Source: Patescibacteria group bacterium
GTDB lineage: Bacteria > Patescibacteriota > Patescibacteriia > JAACEG01 > JAGUWE01
DNA length: 5,664 nucleotides
Assembly (NCBI GenBank): GCA_020062525.1
Contig: JAGUWE010000020.1
Location: 1 to 5,664, forward strand
Direction of reading: 5' to 3'
The notes under the pieces were generated by a model. The model had not been told where the DNA came from. It did no database searches and saw nothing but the letters and a program-made list of their open reading frames with translations. The translations under genes were made by a program, and so were the position numbers. Positions 1 through 4,213 of the stretch are shown one piece after another. How positions within the stretch are numbered: position 1 is the stretch's first letter; every line of letters starts with the position of its first letter.

Positions 1-690
1 CAAAATCAAGAAAGATCTGAGTCCGCATTCACCGGCCTGTTCAATCAATTGGTCATCAAAAGCAAAAATTTCCTCGGTTTTTTTATTTTCCAAGGCCCTA
101 ATTAATTTTTTGTCAAAAACTTTTCCGACCGGAGAATAACCAGCTGGCGCGTTCTTAGTCAAACGATGCGACAAATCGCCGGAAGCGACAATAGCGATAC
201 GTTTGTTGCTTTTGACACAAACTCTTTTGATAATTTGGCCAAAAACAAGATGTTGGTTGAAGTCAAGCAAACTATAACTGATAGGTGCGATTGTAATGTT
301 TGGTAAATGTTTGGTTAAATAATAAAGTGGCACTAAACTGCCGTGATCTAAGCGAGAGGAACTAATTAAGGTCAGAGGGATTTTTTGTTGAGCTTCACTT
401 TTTAATTGATGGACAAATTGAGTATCACCTTTGAATGAGAGTTTAGTGAGAAAATCACCAAATTCCTGAAAATCACCTTCAAAATGAGGATGAAGATTGG
501 CGGTAAAATAATCTGGTTGAATTTCACCGTGAGGAGAAATAATGACAATAATTTCTGGTTTGGCAGTGTATAATTCTTCTTCTAACTCAAGAAGGGCTTT
601 TTGGGTCTTTTTAATTTTTTTAAGGTGCTCCTTGCCAATGTTTTCAATTAAAATCGGTGGGTGAGGTGTAATGCCTGCAAAAATGAGCAT
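1..690 (-). CDS. LigB/MEMO-like protein (class III extradiol dioxygenase fold), C-terminus cut by window edge
   Basis: The first 230 residues of a minus-strand gene are present; it runs off the left edge. The start is the ATG at 690-688, giving MLIFAGITPHPP. Visible family motifs are TPHPP (His10), ISPHG (His54), SRLDHGSLVP (His116) and ASGDLSHRLT (His175), followed by NAPAGYSPVGK and EQAGECGLRSF (about residues 217-227). In LigB-type class III extradiol dioxygenases, conserved histidines of this kind bind the metal and act in catalysis. The GDLSH...APAGY...GECG pattern is the one I associate with the dioxygenase-like domain of the AmmeMemoRadiSam group (MEMO/AMMECR1/radical SAM), whose biochemical role is not settled. 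The missing end could carry a fused AMMECR1 domain. The gene lies 63 nt after prfA on the same strand. No SD is visible, as the region before the ATG is only A/T. The family call is firm; the substrate is unknown. Confidence 0.8.
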   Translation of the reverse strand, partial: MLIFAGITPHPPILIENIGKEHLKKIKKTQKALLELEEELYTAKPEIIVIISPHGEIQPDYFTANLHPHFEGDFQEFGDFLTKLSFKGDTQFVHQLKSEAQQKIPLTLISSSRLDHGSLVPLYYLTKHLPNITIAPISYSLLDFNQHLVFGQIIKRVCVKSNKRIAIVASGDLSHRLTKNAPAGYSPVGKVFDKKLIRALENKKTEEIFAFDDQLIEQAGECGLRSFLIL

Positions 691-706
691 ATGTTTTAAA
701 TAAAAT

Positions 707-735
707 TTCTAATTAACTTAATTATTCTAATTAAC
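707..735. repeat. Pair of 11-bp direct repeats with embedded palindrome, prfA/LigB-like gap
   Basis: TTCTAATTAAC occurs at 707-717 and again at 725-735, a period of 18 bp. Between and within them is the perfect 7-3-7 inverted repeat TTAATTA-TTC-TAATTAA (718-734). The gap is nearly pure A/T, so chance is a serious alternative. If functional, it would sit just upstream of the LigB/MEMO-like start and could be an operator or processing site. Confidence 0.35.
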
Positions 736-753
736 CTAAAAAAATATTGAAAT

Positions 754-1791
754 TTATTTATCCGTTTCTTTTAATGTTTGAATAATTTCTCCAATTTCTC
801 CGTCCATAATTTTAACAATTGCATGCCAGGATTGTTTGAGGCGATGGTCGGTGACGCGATCCTGAGGAAAATTGTAGGTTCGAATTTTTTCACTGCGGTC
901 TCCGCTGCCAACCATTAATTTTCTTTTTTGTTTTTCTTCAGCTTGTTTTTTTTCTAATTTTTGTTCAAAAAGCCGAGCGCGCAAAATTTGGAGCGCTCGC
1001 TCTTTATTTTGTAATTGACTTCTTTCATCTTGACAACCAACAACCAAACCAGTCGGCAAGTGAGTGATGCGGACAGCCGAATAAGTGGTATTAACGCTTT
1101 GTCCTCCATGTCCCGAAGCGCAAAAAGTATCAATTCGCAAATCTTTGGGTTCGATTTTGATGTCAATTTCTTCGGCCTCGGGTAAAACAGCTACTGTTGC
1201 GGCCGAGGTATGAATACGGCCAGATTTTTCTGTTTCTGGAATTCGTTGAACTCGGTGGGCGCCGGCTTCATATTTTAAATCCTGATAAACTTTATTGCCT
1301 TTGATTTCAAAAATAACTTCCTTAAAGCCGCCTAAATCCGTTTGACTTTTGCTGATAAGTTTGGTCTGCCAGCCCTTTCTTTCGGCATAACGGCTATACA
1401 TCCGAAAAAGATTAGCTGCAAATAAAGCCGATTCTTCACCGCCGGTGCCGGCTCGGATTTCTAAAATCGCATTTTTTTTATCCAAAGGATCCTGGGGTAA
1501 AAGCAACTCCGAAAATTTTGCCTCTAAAACATTTTTTTCTTTCGCTAAATTTTCTAATTCTTCTTGGGCCAATAATTTTAATTCCGGCTCATTTTTTAAA
1601 GTTAATTCGGCCTCTTTAATCGCCTCTTTTATTTTTTCCAACCTTTCAATAACTTCGTATTTTTCCTTAACTTCGTTAAACTCTCGGGTTATTTCCTTAA
1701 GTTTTGGCGCGTCCTTAAAAATTAACGGATTTTCTAATTGCTTTTTTAATTTTTGATAATCTTTTTTGATATTTTGAATTTCTTTGGTCAT
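754..1791 (-). CDS. prfA: Peptide chain release factor 1 (RF1)
   Basis: RF1 reads UAA and UAG in the ribosomal A site and triggers peptidyl-tRNA hydrolysis. The protein has 345 residues, slightly shorter than the roughly 360 usual for RF1. An N-terminal coiled-coil-rich region (about 1-100) is followed by IRAGTGGEE (112-120). The stop-codon-reading tripeptide is PET (185-187, in HRVQRIPETE), the RF1 P-x-T form and not the SPF of RF2. The catalytic GGQ is at 229-231 (SGHGGQSVN), and the conserved C-terminal block GSGDRSEKIRTYNFPQDRVT lies at 296-315. The stop is TAA. The start ATG (1791-1789) has no close SD; AAGGG lies 14 nt upstream, which is too far. It lies 49 nt downstream of rpmE on the same strand and is probably cotranscribed with it. 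prmC, the GGQ methyltransferase gene often found next to prfA, is not the next gene. Confidence 0.97.
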   Translation of the reverse strand: MTKEIQNIKKDYQKLKKQLENPLIFKDAPKLKEITREFNEVKEKYEVIERLEKIKEAIKEAELTLKNEPELKLLAQEELENLAKEKNVLEAKFSELLLPQDPLDKKNAILEIRAGTGGEESALFAANLFRMYSRYAERKGWQTKLISKSQTDLGGFKEVIFEIKGNKVYQDLKYEAGAHRVQRIPETEKSGRIHTSAATVAVLPEAEEIDIKIEPKDLRIDTFCASGHGGQSVNTTYSAVRITHLPTGLVVGCQDERSQLQNKERALQILRARLFEQKLEKKQAEEKQKRKLMVGSGDRSEKIRTYNFPQDRVTDHRLKQSWHAIVKIMDGEIGEIIQTLKETDK

Positions 1792-1840
1792 AAAATAGAC
1801 AAAAACCCTTACTTAGATTTTACCTTTTTAGCACATAGTG

Positions 1841-2119
1841 TTATTGGGCCTGTTTTTTAATTTTGATTTGGCGAGTTCTTTTTGCTTTACGGCCAATTTT
1901 AACTTTAGCCAGTTCTGTTTGTTTTTCTAATCGTTTTTGAAATTTATCAATTCTTCGAGCGGCGTCAATTAATTTTTGTTTGCCGGTAAAAAACGGATGG
2001 CAGGCCGAACAAATTTCAATATGAATCTCTGGCTGAGTTGAGCCAGTAACAATCGTATTACCGCAGGCACAAATAATTTTTGCCTTGTCGTAGTAAATTG
2101 GGTGAATATCTTTCTTCAT
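1841..2119 (-). CDS. rpmE: 50S ribosomal protein L31, zinc-binding form, with basic C-terminal tail
   Basis: The protein has 92 residues and starts MKKDIHPIYY, which matches the canonical L31 start (MKKDIHP). Four cysteines, C17-x-C19 and C37-x2-C40 (in ICSACHPFFTGKQ), make up the zinc-binding C+ form. The RRIDKFQKR block (55-63) is the typical L31 end. About 29 extra, strongly basic residues follow (64-92), making it longer than the usual 65-75. A longer reading from 2176 would add 19 residues, but it lacks family support and would cover the promoter at 2148-2176, so the start at 2119 is preferred. No SD is visible; the start is preceded by ACTTTTT. It is first in the minus-strand run rpmE-prfA-LigB-like, with its own promoter about 20 nt upstream. 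Confidence 0.94.
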   Translation of the reverse strand: MKKDIHPIYYDKAKIICACGNTIVTGSTQPEIHIEICSACHPFFTGKQKLIDAARRIDKFQKRLEKQTELAKVKIGRKAKRTRQIKIKKQAQ

Positions 2120-2147
2120 AAAAAGTATTTTATTTGGTAACACTGAT

Positions 2148-2176
2148 ATCGTAACACAATTTATTTTTTTTGACAA
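2148..2176 (-). promoter_or_regulatory. Sigma70-type promoter for rpmE-prfA
   Basis: On the minus strand, TTGTCA (2176-2171) is followed after 17 nt by TACGAT (2153-2148). That is 5/6 and 4/6 matches to TTGACA/TATAAT with ideal spacing. The predicted transcript start is near 2141, leaving a leader of about 20 nt before the rpmE ATG. The assignment comes from motif reading only. Confidence 0.6.
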
Positions 2177-2179
2177 TAC

Positions 2180-2207
2180 TTGACTTATTTTAATTTTTCC
2201 TTAAAAT
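2180..2207 (+). promoter_or_regulatory. Sigma70-type promoter for the small Cys-rich ORF (distal rpsB promoter candidate)
   Basis: TTGACT (2180-2185) is followed after 16 nt by TAAAAT (2202-2207), each 5/6 to consensus. The transcript would start near 2214, run through the boxA-like motif at 2241 and reach the ORF at 2308. An alternative -35, TTGACA at 2170-2175, has no good -10 at the right distance. The promoter is back-to-back with the rpmE promoter. Confidence 0.6.
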
Positions 2208-2240
2208 TAAATAACTTAGGTTTAAGATTAAGTAAAAGAT

Positions 2241-2252
2241 TGTTCTTTGAAA
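2241..2252 (+). promoter_or_regulatory. boxA-like antitermination motif
   Basis: TGTTCTTTGAAA matches the boxA element known from rRNA operon leaders (E. coli TGCTCTTTAACA; Bacillus-type TGTTCTTTGAAA), which binds NusB-S10 as RNA. It lies about 27 nt downstream of the predicted start of the 2180-2207 promoter, so it would sit early in that transcript, where boxA normally acts. No rRNA gene is in the window. The match is clear; function here is inference. Confidence 0.5.
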
Positions 2253-2294
2253 TTTAAAAATTTAGAAAAATGGGGGTGAACGAAATCCAAAAGA

Positions 2295-2302
2295 AAGGAG
2301 GG
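2295..2302 (+). promoter_or_regulatory. Strong Shine-Dalgarno that fixes the start of the small Cys-rich ORF
   Basis: AAGGAGGG contains the full AGGAGG core (2296-2301) and ends 5 nt before the ATG at 2308. It is the best SD in the window and selects the 57-codon reading frame over the overlapping frame that opens at ATG 2270. Confidence 0.75.
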
Positions 2303-2307
2303 AAAAA

Positions 2308-2481
2308 ATGGAAGACAAATCCGTTGGGGAAATTAAAGAATGCGAGTATGTTTTGCCGGTTGTTTATCAGGGTGAACTGTGTTTGCATCCCAAAGCTGAT
2401 GAGAATGAATCAGGCAGAATCATTGCTCTCTGTAATCAGCAATCCTGCCCCTTGTTGCAGGTGAAAATTGTCAACAATTAA
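2308..2481 (+). CDS. Small four-cysteine protein of unknown function (57 aa)
   Basis: I do not recognise a named family. The 57-residue product begins MEDKSVGEIKE and ends VKIVNN with a TAA stop. Cysteines are at 12, 25, 42 and 47, with His27 in CLHPKAD (25-31): C-x12-C-x-H-x14-C-x4-C. This spacing would suit a small zinc or iron-sulfur site, but that is inference. No signal peptide or membrane segment is visible, and the N-terminal half is acidic. Support for coding comes from the very strong SD, the upstream promoter and a protein-like composition. It ends 25 nt before the first helix of the structured region at 2506-2563 and 256 nt before rpsB on the same strand. The main alternative is that this stretch is part of a structured RNA and the frame is incidental. 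Confidence 0.65.
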   Translation: MEDKSVGEIKECEYVLPVVYQGELCLHPKADENESGRIIALCNQQSCPLLQVKIVNN

Positions 2482-2505
2482 ACTTACAGGAAAACCACTC
2501 TTAAA

Positions 2506-2563
2506 TCTGGTCGCAGAATGGGTCTGCCAAGCCAGAAACAAGGGACTCACAAAACCCATCTGC
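2506..2563 (+). promoter_or_regulatory. Attenuator-like RNA region with mutually exclusive helices
   Basis: Fold A is an upstream hairpin: TCTGG (2506-2510) pairs with CCAGA (2532-2536), and inside it GCAGA (2513-2517) pairs with TCTGC (2523-2527) around the loop ATGGG. Fold B pairs GCAGAATGGGT (2513-2523) with ACCCATCTGC (2554-2563), 10 bp with one bulged A. Fold B destroys both fold A and the terminator-like hairpin at 2552-2579. This is the layout expected of antiterminator and anti-antiterminator helices. The complementarity is read directly from the sequence; no ligand, protein or known riboswitch class is recognised. Confidence 0.5.
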
Positions 2564-2590
2564 ATAGGTGTGGGGGTTTACAAATTTTTT
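2552..2590 (+). terminator. Candidate intrinsic terminator/attenuator hairpin with T-run
   Basis: AAACCC (2552-2557) pairs with GGGTTT (2574-2579), and ATCT (2558-2561) pairs with AGGT (2566-2569, one G-U pair) around a GCAT loop, leaving GTGG bulged on the 3' side. Six T residues follow at 2585-2590, 5 nt after the stem. The bulge and the gap before the T-run make it imperfect. It would end transcripts of the small ORF, or act as a switchable attenuator ahead of rpsB. Confidence 0.5.
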
Positions 2591-2604
2591 ATTCGTGCTA
2601 TAAT
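2577..2604 (+). promoter_or_regulatory. rpsB: Extended -10 promoter for rpsB (proximal)
   Basis: TTTACA (2577-2582, 5/6) is followed after 16 nt by a perfect TATAAT (2599-2604) preceded by TGC, an extended -10. This is the strongest promoter in the window. The predicted start is near 2611, giving a leader of about 127 nt before rpsB. Its -35 box overlaps the 3' arm of the terminator-like hairpin. Confidence 0.75.
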
Positions 2605-2649
2605 AGCAAGTACTTAAAATTTATTATTTAATCTCTCATACCCTTGGGA

Positions 2650-2700
2650 TTGCTTAGTCCTTGCTCTTATGTTAAAATCTACATAAGGAATTCTAAGCAA
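2650..2700 (+). promoter_or_regulatory. Hairpin in the rpsB 5' leader
   Basis: An outer 8-bp stem, TTGCTTAG (2650-2657) with CTAAGCAA (2693-2700), encloses an inner 7-bp stem, CTTATGT (2666-2672) with ACATAAG (2681-2687), around an 8-nt loop. The two are joined by an asymmetric internal loop (8 nt and 5 nt). Both stems are perfect. It ends about 20 nt before the rpsB SD. In E. coli, S2 represses its own operon through the rpsB leader; an analogous role here is inference, as no homology to that leader was established. Confidence 0.55.
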
Positions 2701-2720
2701 GTTGAACAGGGTAGAAGCAG

Positions 2721-2727
2721 AAAGGAG
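2721..2727 (+). promoter_or_regulatory. Shine-Dalgarno of rpsB
   Basis: AAAGGAG lies 10 nt before the ATG at 2738. It supports starting S2 at MPQIPELL and not at the in-frame TTG at 2702, which would add 12 residues across the SD itself. Confidence 0.8.
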
Positions 2728-2737
2728 AATTTTTTTT

Positions 2738-3502
2738 ATGCCCCAAATTCCTGAACTTTTGGAATTACTTAAAGCTGGTCTTCATTTTGGTCATCAGTCC
2801 TCAAGATGGCATCCGAAAATGGCCCCCTTTATCTTTACAGTCCGCAATGGCATTCATATTATTAATTTAGAAAAAACTAACGAGAAACTTGTCGAGGCCT
2901 TTAATTTTATTCAAGAAATTATCAAAAAAGACGGCCTAATTTTATTTTTAGGCACCAAACCTCAAGCTCAAGAAATTATTAAAGAGGCGGCATTAGCAGT
3001 AGTCATGCCTTATGTAACTAGCCGTTGGATTGGCGGAACACTCACTAATTTTAGTCAGATAAAAAAACTCATAGAAAAATATAATAATTTAAAAATCCAA
3101 GAAGAGAGCGGCGAACTTAGTAAATACACTAAAAAAGAACAGAGTTTATTTAATAAGGAAATCAAACATTTAGAAGAAATGGTTGGCGGGATAGCCAATT
3201 TAAAAAAGTTACCCGATGCCATTTTTATTGTTGATGTTAAACATGAGTCAACCGCCGTTGCTGAGGCAATGAAAAAAAAGGTGCCAAGCATTGCTATTTG
3301 TGATACTAATTCTAATCCAGAGTTAATTACCTATCCTATTCCAGCTAATGATGACGGAGTCAAAAGTATTGAATTGATTGTTGGTTTGGTAGTTGAAGCA
3401 ATCAAAGAAGGAAAAGCCAGCACCAAAATAGAAAAAGAGTTGGACAAAAAAGAGATAAAAAAAGAAGAAGAGAAGGAGAAAAAAGAAGAGAAGAAAGATT
3501 AA
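2738..3502 (+). CDS. rpsB: 30S ribosomal protein S2 with charged C-terminal tail
   Basis: S2 is a small-subunit protein bound on the solvent side between head and body, needed for S1 docking in species that have S1. The protein has 254 residues (E. coli 241). Hallmarks are GLHFGHQSSRWHPKM (14-28), RWIGGTLTNF (96-105), FIVDVKHE (163-170), CDTNSNPE (188-195) and IPANDDG (201-207). A central coiled-coil-like helical part (106-150) matches the family insertion. Residues from about 226 to 254 form a Lys/Glu-only tail, probably disordered, encoded by a long purine tract. It is the first gene of the classic rpsB-tsf-pyrH cluster, preceded by its own promoter and a leader hairpin. The stop is TAA. 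Confidence 0.97.
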   Translation: MPQIPELLELLKAGLHFGHQSSRWHPKMAPFIFTVRNGIHIINLEKTNEKLVEAFNFIQEIIKKDGLILFLGTKPQAQEIIKEAALAVVMPYVTSRWIGGTLTNFSQIKKLIEKYNNLKIQEESGELSKYTKKEQSLFNKEIKHLEEMVGGIANLKKLPDAIFIVDVKHESTAVAEAMKKKVPSIAICDTNSNPELITYPIPANDDGVKSIELIVGLVVEAIKEGKASTKIEKELDKKEIKKEEEKEKKEEKKD

Positions 3503-3510
3503 CTAGTAAA

Positions 3511-3539
3511 TTCCCAATTCCCAATTTCTAATTTCCAAT
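3511..3539. repeat. Degenerate short tandem repeat (TTCCCAA-type units)
   Basis: After the rpsB stop there are four degenerate 7-9 nt units: TTCCCAA, TTCCCAATT, TCTAATT and TCCAAT. The units differ from one another by a few bases. Sequence of this style in an intergenic gap suggests a dispersed intergenic repeat family; other copies cannot be checked within this window. Confidence 0.5.
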
Positions 3540-3583
3540 GAAATTTTAAATGTCAAAAATATTAATTATTTAGATATTTCATT
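3537..3583. repeat. Inverted repeat in the rpsB-tsf gap
   Basis: AATGAAAT (3537-3544) is a perfect inverted match to ATTTCATT (3576-3583), separated by 31 nt of A/T-rich sequence. The match extends imperfectly outward (CC on the left, GG after one extra base on the right). With the tandem units at 3511-3539 it forms one palindromic element of about 90 bp. It has no G/C-rich stem followed by a T-run, so it is not a convincing intrinsic terminator. Confidence 0.45.
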
Positions 3584-3588
3584 AGGAA

Positions 3589-3617
3589 TTGATAATTAAA
3601 TATTAGATTTTTATTAT
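3589..3617 (+). promoter_or_regulatory. Candidate tsf promoter giving a leaderless mRNA
   Basis: TTGATA (3589-3594) is followed after exactly 17 nt by TATTAT (3612-3617), each 5/6 to consensus. Transcription would start about 7 nt later, at or next to the tsf ATG (3625). tsf has no SD, which fits a leaderless message. The gap is so A/T-rich that a chance match is possible. Confidence 0.45.
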
Positions 3618-3624
3618 AAAACCT

Positions 3625-4200
3625 ATGGACGATATAAAAAAATTAAGAGAAAAAACTGGCGCGGGTATTGTTGATTGTAAAAAGGCCTTAGATGAAGCCG
3701 GAGGGGATTTTAATAAAGCGTTAGAAATTTTAAGAAAAAAAGGGCAACAGCTGGCGGTTAAAAAACAAGAGCGTTCTGCTAAAGAAGGGCTAGTTGGTGT
3801 TTATGTTCATACTAATGGTCAAGTGGCGGCTCTGGTGGAAGTCAATTGTGAGACTGATTTTGTCGCCCGTAGTCCAGAATTTCAGCAGTTTGTTCATGAT
3901 TTAGCGATGCAGGTAGTGGCGATGAATCCGCTTTATTTATCGGTTGAAGAGATATCTCGCCGAGTGATTGCCAAAGAAAAAGAAATTTATCTGGAGCAAC
4001 TCAAGCAAGAGAAAAAGCCAGTTAAGGTAATTGAAAAAATTATTGAAGGAAAATTAGAAAAATATTATCAAGAAGTTTGTTTATTAAAACAACCTTTTAT
4101 TAAAGATGATAAAATAACTATTGAAGAATTACTTAACCAAAAAATAGCTAAAATTGGCGAAAATATTGTGATAAAGAGGTTTGTAAGATATAGCTTATGA
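3625..4200 (+). CDS. tsf: Elongation factor Ts (short form)
   Basis: EF-Ts is the nucleotide exchange factor that releases GDP from EF-Tu. The protein has 191 residues, much shorter than E. coli EF-Ts (about 283) but close to the short Thermus type. The N-terminal UBA-like domain is intact (LREKTGAGIVDCKKALDEAG, 7-26). The EF-Tu-contacting TDFVAR motif is at 77-82. A single core repeat continues through LLKQPFIKD (153-161) to IGENIVIKRFVRYSL at the end. The start is the ATG of MDDIKKL; no SD precedes it, only TTATAAAACCT. The stop is TGA with a TAA directly behind it in frame, the only TGA stop among the complete genes here. pyrH follows after 13 nt. Confidence 0.97.
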   Translation: MDDIKKLREKTGAGIVDCKKALDEAGGDFNKALEILRKKGQQLAVKKQERSAKEGLVGVYVHTNGQVAALVEVNCETDFVARSPEFQQFVHDLAMQVVAMNPLYLSVEEISRRVIAKEKEIYLEQLKQEKKPVKVIEKIIEGKLEKYYQEVCLLKQPFIKDDKITIEELLNQKIAKIGENIVIKRFVRYSL

Positions 4201-4213
4201 TAAATAATTTTTT

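Noticed and set aside
1445..1756. 103-codon plus-strand frame antisense to prfA.
   Set aside because: It lies wholly inside prfA, is low-complexity (Ser/Phe/Asn-rich, as expected opposite Lys/Glu-rich coding) and has no SD.
2120..2176. 19-residue N-terminal extension of L31.
   Set aside because: MKKDIHP is the family start, and the extension covers a good promoter.
2270..2464. 64-codon frame opening at ATG 2270 on the plus strand.
   Set aside because: It has no SD of its own and overlaps the 2308 frame, which has a near-perfect SD at the right distance and a more protein-like product.
2260..2595. tmRNA, RNase P RNA or SRP RNA in the rpsB upstream region, suggested by its length and structure.
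   Set aside because: The tRNA-like ends and CCA of tmRNA, the RNase P core GAGGAAAGTCC and the SRP GGAAGCAGC-type loop were looked for and not seen. An unknown RNA class is not excluded.
3055..3291. Minus-strand frame inside rpsB with a hydrophobic product.
   Set aside because: It is the antisense shadow of a conserved S2 gene with no promoter or SD evidence.
4198..4203. Possible UGA-to-glycine recoding: tsf ends in TGA followed directly by TAA, and many EF-Ts proteins end with a Gly after this motif.
   Set aside because: None of the seven other coding regions contains an in-frame TGA, although their many glycines are encoded by GGN. A recoded genome should show some internal TGA. One tandem stop is not enough.
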